DNA from: an uncultured Chlorobiota bacterium
GTDB taxonomy: Bacteria > Bacteroidota > Kapaibacteriia > OLB7
Assembly (NCBI GenBank): GCA_946481475.1
Contig: CAMLOB010000021.1
Span: forward strand, 1-15,083
Length of the DNA stretch: 15,083 nt
Direction: 5' to 3'
Positions within the stretch are counted from its first letter, which is position 1. Each line of letters begins with the position of its first letter. The notes beneath the pieces were generated by a model. That model was given only the letters and a program-made list of their open reading frames with translations, had not been told where the DNA came from and did not search any database. Below are positions 8,213-14,393 of this stretch, one piece after another. The translations under genes were made by a program, and so were the position numbers.

Positions 8213-10210
8213 TCACTCCTCCTTCTCCGCCGGCGTTCTCACCTCGATCACCACCGTTCTGTTGTAGGCCCGTCCTTCCGGCGTATCGTACGGATAGCGT
8301 TCGCTCTCCCCCCCCTCATCATTGATAATGATACGAACTCCTTCCGGAGCGGCGGCACGGAAAATCCTGGCCGAGGCTTCGGCTCGCTGACGTGCAAGCT
8401 CGCGATTGCGGCGGGCATCTCCAAGGGAATCCGTATATCCTGTAAACCGGACAACGGCCCCCGGTTGCACCCGACCGGCAATTGCCTCGATCAACTTCCT
8501 GTCGAAAGAACTGACTTCGGGACTGTCATAGTCGAACAGCAGAAGAGAATAACTTTCGATCACCGTATCCTGCTGACGATTTTCCAGCCGCTTCTGTACC
8601 GTGTTCATCCGGACTTCAATCGGAATCGAGGGAGTGCCCGAGAGTTGCCCCAGACTGTCGCGAACGGTCAGACGATAGCTGAGTTCAATCGGCAGCGTCG
8701 GCAGGGCGCCGGAATCGCTCGTCCAGTTCCACCGGACCGAATCCGGTAGAGGACCGGTCCCCTCGATCCGTTTCCAGAGTTGATCCTTCCCCTCGATATC
8801 CAGCCGCCAGTCGAGAACGCCCGCCTCGGCTATCGCCTTCGGATAGAAGGTGACGCTGGGTGGGGAGGCGATGCGTTGAACATACTTCCGAAAGACCGGC
8901 ACCAGGACATTCTGATTGGTAGCATCCAGACTTACATACGCATTCTCCCTGAATCCTTCCTCGGTCCGTTCCGGGACCGGGCGGAGAGGGAGATCTTTCC
9001 CTTCAACCTTGATTCGTTCGGGAAAAATTTCCCAGACGTCAATCAGATACCCCTTTATCTTCTCGGCACGCTCGGCGGCAAGCCCCTGCCTACTCTCCCT
9101 GCCATTGTGATATCCGGTAATCATGAGTTCCGTATCAAGATATCTGGTAAGACGCAGACCGAGAATATTCAGCAGGTCTCGATAGACCTCAAGGGTCGGC
9201 CCGTTCAGTTGTGTTGTGGAGAAGACGGACGTTTCGGAGATGTTCAGCAGATGATAGCGTTCCGGAATCTCCGCAGAGTTTTCCGCAAAGAAAACCCGGT
9301 TCAACAAAGGGAGAGCTTCGGTGGAATCGTACTCGGTGATCTCCACGGTCACGATTCGCGGATCGGTCAGCACATCCGGAATCAGCACCGGCAGACGTTC
9401 CGGAATCGTATCGTCCAATTGCACCGGATCCTCAACCGGATGGTCCCCCGGAATCCCGAACCGGACCGAACCGCCGACCCCTAACCGGAGCGACCGCCAG
9501 CTTCCCGACGACGTCCAGTCGATCATCGGAAGAGTCAGACGGATTTCGGGAGAGAGATAGGAGCCGCCGCCGATCGGCAGATCGTACTGCAGCCCGGCGG
9601 TGACCAGCGGGACGATCGACCGATACGGAAAGAGCGTTCCCGAATTCAGAAGCATCTCCCGCTGATTGTTCGCCAGCAGAAGTTCCGCCGGTTCGGCGGC
9701 CACCTCGCTGTGTTCTTCTTCGGAGAAGAGACGGAACCAGGCACCGAGACCGAGGAATCCCCGGAGCCGGTCGGCGATCGGGACGATACCGGAGAAGACT
9801 GCATCGAGGCCGGTACTCCGGAAATCGATTCTCTGATCGACCCGCCCCTCAACGATCTCCTCACCATCCTCCCGGATCGGAAAGGGTTCTCCCCGATGGA
9901 CCATCTCACCGGAAGTTCTGGCAAATCCGACGCGCCCCTCCAGCGTGAGCCAGGGAAGGATCGTGATGTCAAGCAATCCGCCGATCTCCCATCCGCTTCC
10001 GGTCCCTTCACGAAGATCACCGCAGAACGGACTGTAGCCCGGGATCAGCAGATTGACGCTTTCGCTTCTGGAATCGAGGTTAAAGAAAAGACCGAACCGG
10101 TATGCGGTGCTGTCGTCGGAAGGGAGGGTCTGGGAAGAAAGAAGGCCGGTCATGCCCAGGAGCATGACCGGCAGAAGTATGATGCGATATGATCGTTGTC
10201 TCCTCGCCAT
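8213..10210 (-). CDS. Outer-membrane protein with N-terminal barrel-like region and two OmpA-like domains
   Basis: This predicted outer-membrane protein of 665 residues probably anchors the outer membrane to peptidoglycan. The likely signal peptide is residues 1-26 (MARRQRSYR, then IILLPVMLLGMTGLLSS). Residues about 36-250 alternate polar and hydrophobic residues with many Gly and aromatics, as in small beta-barrels. A first, divergent OmpA-like domain (about 303-430) starts with LPLLNRVFFAENSAEIP; an Ig-like linker (about 445-535) follows; and a second, more canonical OmpA domain (about 553-658) contains FTGYTDSLGDARRNRELARQRA and a C-terminal NRTVVIEV. I chose ATG 10210 because it puts the basic signal-peptide start first; an in-frame GTG at 10258 would add 16 residues (beginning MIIPPPF) that do not resemble a signal peptide. 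It follows the sigma/anti-sigma pair with 53 bp between genes and may be their target or sensor. Confidence 0.92.
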   Translation of the reverse strand: MARRQRSYRIILLPVMLLGMTGLLSSQTLPSDDSTAYRFGLFFNLDSRSESVNLLIPGYSPFCGDLREGTGSGWEIGGLLDITILPWLTLEGRVGFARTSGEMVHRGEPFPIREDGEEIVEGRVDQRIDFRSTGLDAVFSGIVPIADRLRGFLGLGAWFRLFSEEEHSEVAAEPAELLLANNQREMLLNSGTLFPYRSIVPLVTAGLQYDLPIGGGSYLSPEIRLTLPMIDWTSSGSWRSLRLGVGGSVRFGIPGDHPVEDPVQLDDTIPERLPVLIPDVLTDPRIVTVEITEYDSTEALPLLNRVFFAENSAEIPERYHLLNISETSVFSTTQLNGPTLEVYRDLLNILGLRLTRYLDTELMITGYHNGRESRQGLAAERAEKIKGYLIDVWEIFPERIKVEGKDLPLRPVPERTEEGFRENAYVSLDATNQNVLVPVFRKYVQRIASPPSVTFYPKAIAEAGVLDWRLDIEGKDQLWKRIEGTGPLPDSVRWNWTSDSGALPTLPIELSYRLTVRDSLGQLSGTPSIPIEVRMNTVQKRLENRQQDTVIESYSLLLFDYDSPEVSSFDRKLIEAIAGRVQPGAVVRFTGYTDSLGDARRNRELARQRAEASARIFRAAAPEGVRIIINDEGGESERYPYDTPEGRAYNRTVVIEVRTPAEKEE

Positions 10211-10263
10211 CCGCCTGTTGTTCGGACAAGATACGACGAAGGGAGGGGGTATTATCACGGCTG

Positions 10264-10938
10264 CTATTTCAGATGAGGCTGTACCCGGGCTGGAGTTGAG
10301 TCCATTTGTACTTGTTCTTCATCAGGGTTAATGCGCAAACCAGCCTCCTTGGAGGATATTTGCGACTCTCTCGTACTCGATGAGCCGGTTCCCTCTCTCA
10401 TATTTTGTGTGCTCTCCTGAACTCTTCCCGGATTTGAGGCTGCAGAAGTGTTTGAACCGGAAGTCGAGGCAGGCGATGTCTCCGACATCTGTGCATTCTC
10501 TTCGTTGAGGGCTTCGACTGGATCAGACACCGAGTTCAACTCTTCACTCCCCTCCTCCATCCCCGTCGTCACCGCCGATGTCGGATTCTTCGTCGCGGGT
10601 TCGTCGTCGCCGGAGAGGGCGATGCCGAGGCCCACCGCCGCTCCGCCGATCACGACGGTACTGACGGCGATCACGAACTTGCCGGTAATCCAGGTGGCGA
10701 TGCCCCCCCCGATCGTGCTTGCCGCGGTGCCGAGGGCCGCTCCGAGCGTCGCTTCGCGCAGTCCGAACGGGGGAGCAAGCTCTTCGGATTCCTCCTTCAT
10801 CTTCTCTTCCATCACGCCGTGCTGTTCGAAGAGCGTCCGGGTTTCTGGGGAGGAGGCCAGGAGGCCGTCAAGTTTTGCCTGCTCGGCCCGGGTCAACGTC
10901 CCCTCGTAGTGCCCGATGATCAAATCCTGTGTCGTCAT
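10264..10938 (-). CDS. Putative anti-sigma factor, single-pass membrane protein without zinc motif
   Basis: The 224-residue product lies directly after the ECF sigma gene (12-bp gap), the usual place of its anti-sigma partner. Residues about 1-60 are a charged helical segment with EGTLTRAEQAKLDGLLASSP, a pattern like the cytoplasmic N-termini of Bacteroidota FecR/anti-sigma proteins. Residues 61-85 are rich in Gly, Ala and Thr. A membrane helix (FVIAVSTVVIGGAAVGLGIAL, about 88-108) follows, and then a roughly 115-residue tail rich in Ser, Thr, Asn and Glu that should face the periplasm. The HxxxCxxC motif of zinc-binding anti-sigma factors is absent; there is no cysteine in the protein. The role is inferred from position and topology, not from a recognised domain. 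The tail has no visible fold and could be a linker towards the outer membrane, where the next gene's product is predicted to sit. Confidence 0.8.
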   Translation of the reverse strand: MTTQDLIIGHYEGTLTRAEQAKLDGLLASSPETRTLFEQHGVMEEKMKEESEELAPPFGLREATLGAALGTAASTIGGGIATWITGKFVIAVSTVVIGGAAVGLGIALSGDDEPATKNPTSAVTTGMEEGSEELNSVSDPVEALNEENAQMSETSPASTSGSNTSAASNPGRVQESTQNMREGTGSSSTRESQISSKEAGLRINPDEEQVQMDSTPARVQPHLK

Positions 10939-10945
10939 TCCAATG

Positions 10946-10950
10946 CCTTT
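10946..10950 (-). promoter_or_regulatory. Ribosome binding site of the anti-sigma gene
   Basis: AAAGG ends 7 bases before the ATG at 10938 and directly follows the sigma factor stop codon TAG (10953-10951). It is one of the few readable Shine-Dalgarno sites in the window and supports both this start and co-translation with the sigma gene. Confidence 0.6.
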
Positions 10951-11529
10951 CTATATCGTCGTCGAATTCTGTTTGCTGAACTGGTCGGCAAAGTAGGGCT
11001 GAAGCATGTCGTGCAGCCGAAGTTTTGCCCGGTGGATGCGAACCTTGACGGTCGCCAGTTTCGCTCCGGTAATCTCGGCAATCTCCTGGTAGCTGAACCC
11101 GCTGTAGACCCGCAGGACAAGCGCCTCTTTCATCTCTTCCGGAAGCTTTTCAATCGCCTCCTTCAGAATCTCGCTCGTCTCGTCATACAGTTCGTCTTCC
11201 GGCGCAGCCAGCACCGCCCCCACATCGTCAAGCGAGGTGTGGGAGACCGTGTCGCGCAGTGCGTTCAGGCACTGGTTTCTTGCGATTGCAAAGAGCCACC
11301 CGCTGAAATTCCCCCCCCGGAAATGATGTCGCTTACGGGAAACCCGTATGAAAATCTCCTGGAAAAGATCCTGCGCAAGGACCCTGTCTCCGAGCATTTT
11401 CACACAGTATCCGTAAAGGCGACGATTGTATCTGTCATACAGCTCCACGAAGGCGTTTTCATCCCCCTCCTGGAAGCTCCCCATCAGATCTTCGTCGGTC
11501 CGTTGTGTCGTGTCATAGCTGTTCGACAT
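10951..11529 (-). CDS. ECF-type RNA polymerase sigma factor (sigma-70 family)
   Basis: This 192-residue sigma factor directs RNA polymerase to a special promoter set, most likely for envelope functions given its neighbours. Region 2 covers about residues 24-93: ENAFVELYDRYNRRLYGY, the helix with DLFQEIFIRV, and the WLFAIARNQCLNALRD segment that reads the -10 element. Region 4 covers about 122-176: LPEEMKEALVLRVYSGFSYQEIAEI, then GAKLATVKVRIHRAK as the -35 recognition helix. There is no region 1 or 3, as expected for this class. ATG 11529 was chosen; an in-frame GTG at 11544 would add only MFLTA, and neither has a good Shine-Dalgarno site. The downstream anti-sigma candidate and OmpA-type gene suggest a three-gene unit, possibly autoregulated. 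The family call is secure; the regulon is not visible here. Confidence 0.95.
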   Translation of the reverse strand: MSNSYDTTQRTDEDLMGSFQEGDENAFVELYDRYNRRLYGYCVKMLGDRVLAQDLFQEIFIRVSRKRHHFRGGNFSGWLFAIARNQCLNALRDTVSHTSLDDVGAVLAAPEDELYDETSEILKEAIEKLPEEMKEALVLRVYSGFSYQEIAEITGAKLATVKVRIHRAKLRLHDMLQPYFADQFSKQNSTTI

Positions 11530-11620
11530 CGCGGTCAGGAACACTGGATTCCGGTAAATGTTTCACGCACTGCGGTCCCTCACAAACCGAGACGGTTTCC
11601 GCATGCCGGGGGTGGACGGG

Positions 11621-11645
11621 AGAAAATAGCAGGGATTGTTAAACT
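11621..11645 (-). promoter_or_regulatory. Possible promoter of the sigma/anti-sigma/OmpA unit
   Basis: Reading leftward, TTTAACA (near 11638-11644) is followed after a short spacer by TATTTTCT (11628-11621), which partly fits the Bacteroidota TAnnTTTG -7 element with a T-rich -33 region. It lies about 90 bp before the sigma start. This is by-eye pattern matching in an AT-richer patch and is weak evidence. Confidence 0.2.
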
Positions 11646-11707
11646 TCGGCCAGGGAAGGAAGAGAACTCCGGAAGAAGGAATCGGGACATGAAATCCTTC
11701 CTCTCCG

Positions 11708-12268
11708 TTATTCTGTCCCCCTCCCCCCCAGCGGCGTCGGCAGTCCGTCGATGCTCTCGGCGTTCTTCTCCCGTCTGGCTTCGGCCAGTCTCTCCTCGCC
11801 GATCCCCTCGGCCCACTTTCTGAATGTTTCACGTTCTGACCCGAAGGTCATCAGCGGGACGGCATAGCCGCAGGATGTCTGCACGCGGTCGATATCGGCT
11901 GCGATGATCTGCCGGGCTCCGGGAAGGTCGGGAAACAAAGAAGCAAGCTCATTCCACTCATCTGTCCCGGGCAAAATCGTCCGTCCCCGTCCGTAAAGCC
12001 GAAGGATCTGCGGCGGCCCGCTGAAGGCGCAGAACATGAAGGTGATCCTCCCGTTCTCCGCCAGGTGTGCCGACGTCTCGTTTCCGCTCCCGGTCAGATC
12101 CAGATAGGCAATGCGATGCGAAGAGAGAACCCGCAACGTATCATACCCCTTCGGCGACAGGTTGACGTGTCCGGAGGAATCGAGCGGAGCGGTGGCGACA
12201 AAGAAGAGAGGCTGTCGCTCGATGAACTCACGGTGAGTTGCATCGATCATATCATAGACTCGTGCCAT
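11708..12268 (-). CDS. Pyridoxamine 5'-phosphate oxidase-fold flavoprotein
   Basis: The 186-residue product belongs to the PNPOx-like split-barrel family, whose small proteins bind FMN or a related flavin and act as oxidases or reductases on varied substrates. Supporting features are the strand LFFVATAPLD (21-30), NLSPKGYDTLRV (36-47), the turn and helix SGNETSAHLAENGRITFMF (61-79), which matches the cofactor-binding part of the fold, and RLYGRGRTI (90-98). The C-terminal section after 140 is charged and ends GGRGTE. The start is ATG 12268, because an upstream in-frame ATG at 12352 lies inside the preceding gene. The preceding VOC protein gene ends 8 bp before, so the two are probably one transcript, perhaps a detoxification or redox-repair pair. 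It is unlikely to be the true PdxH of vitamin B6 synthesis; the substrate is unknown. Confidence 0.9.
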   Translation of the reverse strand: MARVYDMIDATHREFIERQPLFFVATAPLDSSGHVNLSPKGYDTLRVLSSHRIAYLDLTGSGNETSAHLAENGRITFMFCAFSGPPQILRLYGRGRTILPGTDEWNELASLFPDLPGARQIIAADIDRVQTSCGYAVPLMTFGSERETFRKWAEGIGEERLAEARREKNAESIDGLPTPLGGRGTE

Positions 12269-12276
12269 CGACTTGC

Positions 12277-12642
12277 TTACGACTCCTTGTCCTGATTGAA
12301 GATGATCCTGTTGCTGAACGGATCGATCACTTCCATGATTCTGGCTCCCCACGGAGCATCCTCCAGACCGGGCCGGTTGTAGCGGTAGTTCTTTCCGTTC
12401 ACTTCGCGGTGAAGCCCCTCCACATCATCCGTTGCGACGAAGATCTTTGTCCCCGGCGTCCCGTCGCCGGAATGCTCGCTGAGATGAAAGACCATATCTC
12501 CGCGCGATACCTGCATGTAGATCGGCGTATCCGGTTCGAACCGGTGCTCCCAGTCGACGGTCATGCCGAGGAAACCGACGTAGAACACGCGGGCTTTCTC
12601 TTCATCGAAGATGCGAAGAATCGGAATCGTTTTGAATGTCAT
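12277..12642 (-). CDS. Glyoxalase-superfamily (VOC) protein, bleomycin-resistance-like
   Basis: The 121-residue product has the paired beta-alpha-beta-beta-beta layout of the VOC fold: IPILRIFDEEKARVFYVGFLG (6-26) opens the first module and TKIFVATDDVEGLHREV (65-81) the second. VFHLSEHSGDGTPG (51-64) and RIMEVIDPFSNRIIF (101-115) are signature stretches of the glyoxalase subgroup annotated as bleomycin-resistance-like. Metal-type ligand candidates are His53 and Glu104, but many members bind no metal. Proteins of this group bind or transform small molecules; resistance is not shown here. ATG 12642 was preferred to the upstream in-frame start at 12726, which would add 28 residues unlike the family. 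It precedes the PNPOx-fold gene by 8 bp and is probably co-transcribed with it. Confidence 0.9.
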   Translation of the reverse strand: MTFKTIPILRIFDEEKARVFYVGFLGMTVDWEHRFEPDTPIYMQVSRGDMVFHLSEHSGDGTPGTKIFVATDDVEGLHREVNGKNYRYNRPGLEDAPWGARIMEVIDPFSNRIIFNQDKES

Positions 12643-12759
12643 GAGAACCAATCCGGAATTGATGGTGCACAATGATGGACGGACAAGGTAATGCTCCCGG
12701 CTACGCCGGCGGTGTGTGGCCCACACCGATTCTAACTTACAAGTTTCTTTCGATGTGAG

Positions 12760-12793
12760 GGGGCAAAGGTTCTTGCCCCTGCAGTTGCAGGGG
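12760..12793. promoter_or_regulatory. Two overlapping, mutually exclusive stem-loops
   Basis: GGGGCAA (12760-12766) can pair with TTGCCCC (12773-12779). Alternatively CCCCTGCA (12776-12783) can pair with TGCAGGGG (12786-12793). Both need the CCCC at 12776-12779, so only one can form at a time, as in attenuators. It lies about 120 bp upstream of the VOC gene start, so a link to that gene would require it to be in its leader transcript. Confidence 0.4.
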
Positions 12794-12816
12794 GTATGTA
12801 CTTCGGGTCCGGTTGC

Positions 12817-12863
12817 GGAGAACGGTTTTCTCCCGGTCTCCCGGCGTCGGGATAAACCCGACG
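12817..12863. repeat. Two further stem-loops in the spacer
   Basis: GGAGAA (12817-12822) pairs with TTCTCC (12828-12833), and CGTCGGG (12845-12851) pairs with CCCGACG (12857-12863) around a 5-nt loop. Together with the pair just to the left, at least three hairpins can form side by side within about 105 bp. Confidence 0.45.
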
Positions 12864-13349
12864 GCTACCATGAGCATTCGCAAATCGACATTCGTCACTC
12901 GCACTTTTTTCCCGGACAGGAGAACGATGACTGCCCCCGCCGGCTACCAAAATTCCCTGGATCAAACCGCACCGAACAAACCATACCCTGCTATATTAGC
13001 GCAACGAAACCGAACAGGTCTGCAAGTGTTCTTCGGTCGGTATATCCGTTCATCCGTTTCGAACTTAAGGAAGGAACCATATCGGCAACGAAGGAAAGAA
13101 CGAGCAAGGTCTGAAACCCACACAGTTCGTCTCACCATATTCCTGCCGACGCACTGAAACGATCGCAGTCTTTCCATAATTCGGAAGGTTGGGATAGTCG
13201 AAGAAAGATTCAATCGCTGTATTGCCGCTTGAAATACTGCGGCAACCGATCACAGGGAAATCAGTAGTGGCGTATCCGTGTGGAGTTCCCATTGTCTCCA
13301 CGCGCCCCCGGGGGAATCGCCTCCGGCGATACTTCATACTCCTGTGCCT

Positions 13350-13727
13350 TCACCACCGGATGCGGGATGGTTGTTGGTATTCTCCCCATTCGGAATGAAC
13401 GGCCGGTGGGGTCTCCGGATCGCTCAGAAAGACGGCAACGTCCCGGGCGACACGGATACTCACCGGATCGGTGCCGGGTAAGGCGTGTCCCCGGAGACGG
13501 GGACACGCTATTATTGTCGGATCGTAGAGTGTCGCGACCAGACCTTCCGGCGGGAGATCTCCATCGTATATCACGCTCGAGCCGAAGTGTATCAACTCTC
13601 CACTCTCCGCACAATCGCAACGCTCCTGCTCGATACGTAATCCTGTTCCGTTTCGGGTGACGGTAATCGTGTATCGGCCGTTGGTCCAGGACCAACGGCC
13701 GATCTGTTGAAATTTCCGGGGGAGCAT
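13350..13727 (-). CDS. Hypothetical protein, 125 codons, coupled to the secreted protein gene; possibly 3'-shifted
   Basis: I do not recognise this product. The frame runs from an ATG 9 bp past the stop of the cysteine-rich secreted protein gene, and an AAGGTG site overlapping that stop supports translation. The first part, with GRYTITVTRNGTG (17-29), RIEQERCDC (31-39) and GELIHFGSSVIYDGDLP (43-59), reads like a beta-rich protein; VARDVAVFLSDPETPPAVHSE (93-113) is also protein-like. There is no signal peptide and no known domain. Two very strong inverted repeats fall inside it (13673-13703 and 13483-13508), which is unusual for coding DNA. Near the end a second frame gives HPVVKAQEYEVSPEAIPPGA up to a stop at 13261, so a frameshift close to 13380 is possible. 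It could also be an untranslated structured region. Confidence 0.5.
   Translation of the reverse strand: MLPRKFQQIGRWSWTNGRYTITVTRNGTGLRIEQERCDCAESGELIHFGSSVIYDGDLPPEGLVATLYDPTIIACPRLRGHALPGTDPVSIRVARDVAVFLSDPETPPAVHSEWGEYQQPSRIRW
13483..13508. repeat. 11-bp stem with GAGA tetraloop
   Basis: GCGTGTCCCCG (13483-13493) is followed by GAGA and the exact complement CGGGGACACGC (13498-13508). The GAGA loop is of the GNRA type on the plus strand. It is too strong to be chance in coding DNA; it lacks a T-run, so a simple terminator is not indicated. Confidence 0.7.
13673..13703. repeat. 31-bp palindrome with 1-bp centre
   Basis: ATCGGCCGTTGGTCC (13673-13687) is followed by a single A and then its exact reverse complement (13689-13703). 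A perfect 15-bp-arm palindrome with no spacer suggests protein binding to DNA or cruciform formation rather than an RNA hairpin, whose loop would be too tight without opening a few pairs. It lies about 25 bp into the 125-codon frame. Confidence 0.75.
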
Positions 13728-13732
13728 AGGTT

Positions 13733-13738
13733 CACCTT
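13733..13738 (-). promoter_or_regulatory. Ribosome binding site overlapping the upstream stop codon
   Basis: AAGGTG lies 5 bases before the ATG at 13727 and shares bases with the TAA stop of the secreted protein gene (13739-13737). This overlap is typical of translational coupling and is the main support for translation of the following frame. Confidence 0.45.
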
Positions 13739-14315
13739 AGTTCAGGTTGATCTTGTCGTAACTCGCTTCGCATCCCGGCAGGCCCGGACAATCCGGAGCC
13801 TGTCCCGGTTCCTTCACAATGTCCGGGACGCCGATACCCGGACATTTCACCCTATACCGTCGAAACGACCAGCCGGGACCACAGGGAAGGAATGTGGTAG
13901 TACACCCGGTACCGAAGCGCATAGCGCACACATTCGTCCAGATTCGCACTCTCCGTCCGGATGCAGGCGCCCCACAGGAAGGATACCCCAGGCTCACTCC
14001 TCTGCCGATCGCATCATCTGCGACGGCATCGGCGATATCGGAGAGTGAGACCAGGTTCAGACCATTACAGCCATCGTTGCCCGTAAAGGCAAGCGTACCG
14101 ACGTCGCACTGATAATCGTACTCGCCGGAGCCAAGGAGCCAAACGATAATTTCGTAGTGTGTTTCGCTGACCGCAGCCGGCATGAAGACCGTTCCGTGAA
14201 ACGATCCCACAACCAGGGCGTTCGGATCCAGCGGATGAGCCGCAGAAACAGAGGCCGGAAAACAGAATGCCGCCTGGAGGAGTAGTGCCCACACTGCCGT
14301 CAGTCGTAGTGTCAT
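13737..14315 (-). CDS. Small cysteine-rich secreted protein of unknown function
   Basis: I do not recognise a family. The 192-residue product has a clear signal peptide (MTLRLTAVWALLLQAAFCF, cleavage near SVSA at 22-25), so it should be exported to the periplasm or beyond. The mature part has nine cysteines, near 70, 83, 114, 130, 138, 145, 158, 176 and 182, crowded in the C-terminal half, which suggests disulphide bonds. The N-terminal half has beta-like stretches such as HYEIIVWLLGSGEYDY (53-68) and GTLAFTGNDGCNGLNLVSL (73-91). There is no type IX sorting domain and no lipobox. It lies 78 bp after the LuxR-type gene and 9 bp before the 125-codon frame, all on one strand. The signal peptide, codon pattern and spacing make it a real gene; the role is unknown. 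Confidence 0.8.
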   Translation of the reverse strand: MTLRLTAVWALLLQAAFCFPASVSAAHPLDPNALVVGSFHGTVFMPAAVSETHYEIIVWLLGSGEYDYQCDVGTLAFTGNDGCNGLNLVSLSDIADAVADDAIGRGVSLGYPSCGAPASGRRVRIWTNVCAMRFGTGCTTTFLPCGPGWSFRRYRVKCPGIGVPDIVKEPGQAPDCPGLPGCEASYDKINLN

Positions 14316-14348
14316 GGCACGACCATAACACCCCCCTCAGGCCGATTC

Positions 14349-14368
14349 AATGGGGAGAAATCCCCATT
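14349..14368. promoter_or_regulatory. 20-bp dyad between the LuxR-type gene and the secreted protein gene
   Basis: AATGGGGA (14349-14356) and TCCCCATT (14361-14368) form a perfect dyad around GAAA. It lies 34 bp upstream of the secreted protein start and 26 bp past the LuxR-type stop. It may be an operator for the LuxR-type protein or a terminator-like hairpin; on the plus strand it is followed by only two more T. Confidence 0.45.
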
Positions 14369-14393
14369 TTCATCCGGCGGTCAGTTCCGGCAG

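Larger units (their letters stand above)
12643..13349. other. About 700 bp with no convincing gene; structured DNA
   Basis: Several 60 to 130-codon frames are open here on both strands, but none has a recognisable domain, a ribosome binding site or protein-like composition. The left part (12760-12863) carries a run of stem-loops and the right part another inverted repeat (TTGCCGC 13223-13229 with GCGGCAA 13240-13246). The promoter of the VOC/PNPOx unit must lie here, but no clear motif was found. Confidence 0.55.

Noticed and set aside
12277..12726. Longer VOC protein starting at 12726
   Set aside because: The extra 28 residues are basic and unlike the family; the internal ATG at 12642 gives the usual N-terminus of VOC proteins of this type.
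12716..13157. Plus-strand frames of 132 and 114 codons in the gap right of the VOC gene
   Set aside because: They overlap each other in different frames, run across the stem-loops, and show no domain, signal peptide or convincing ribosome site.
13065..13337. 90-codon minus-strand frame with stretches such as FFDYPNLPNYGKTAIVSV
   Set aside because: Some pieces look protein-like, but the start region is very Arg-rich, there is no ribosome site and no family match. It may be a remnant, but there is not enough to call a pseudogene.
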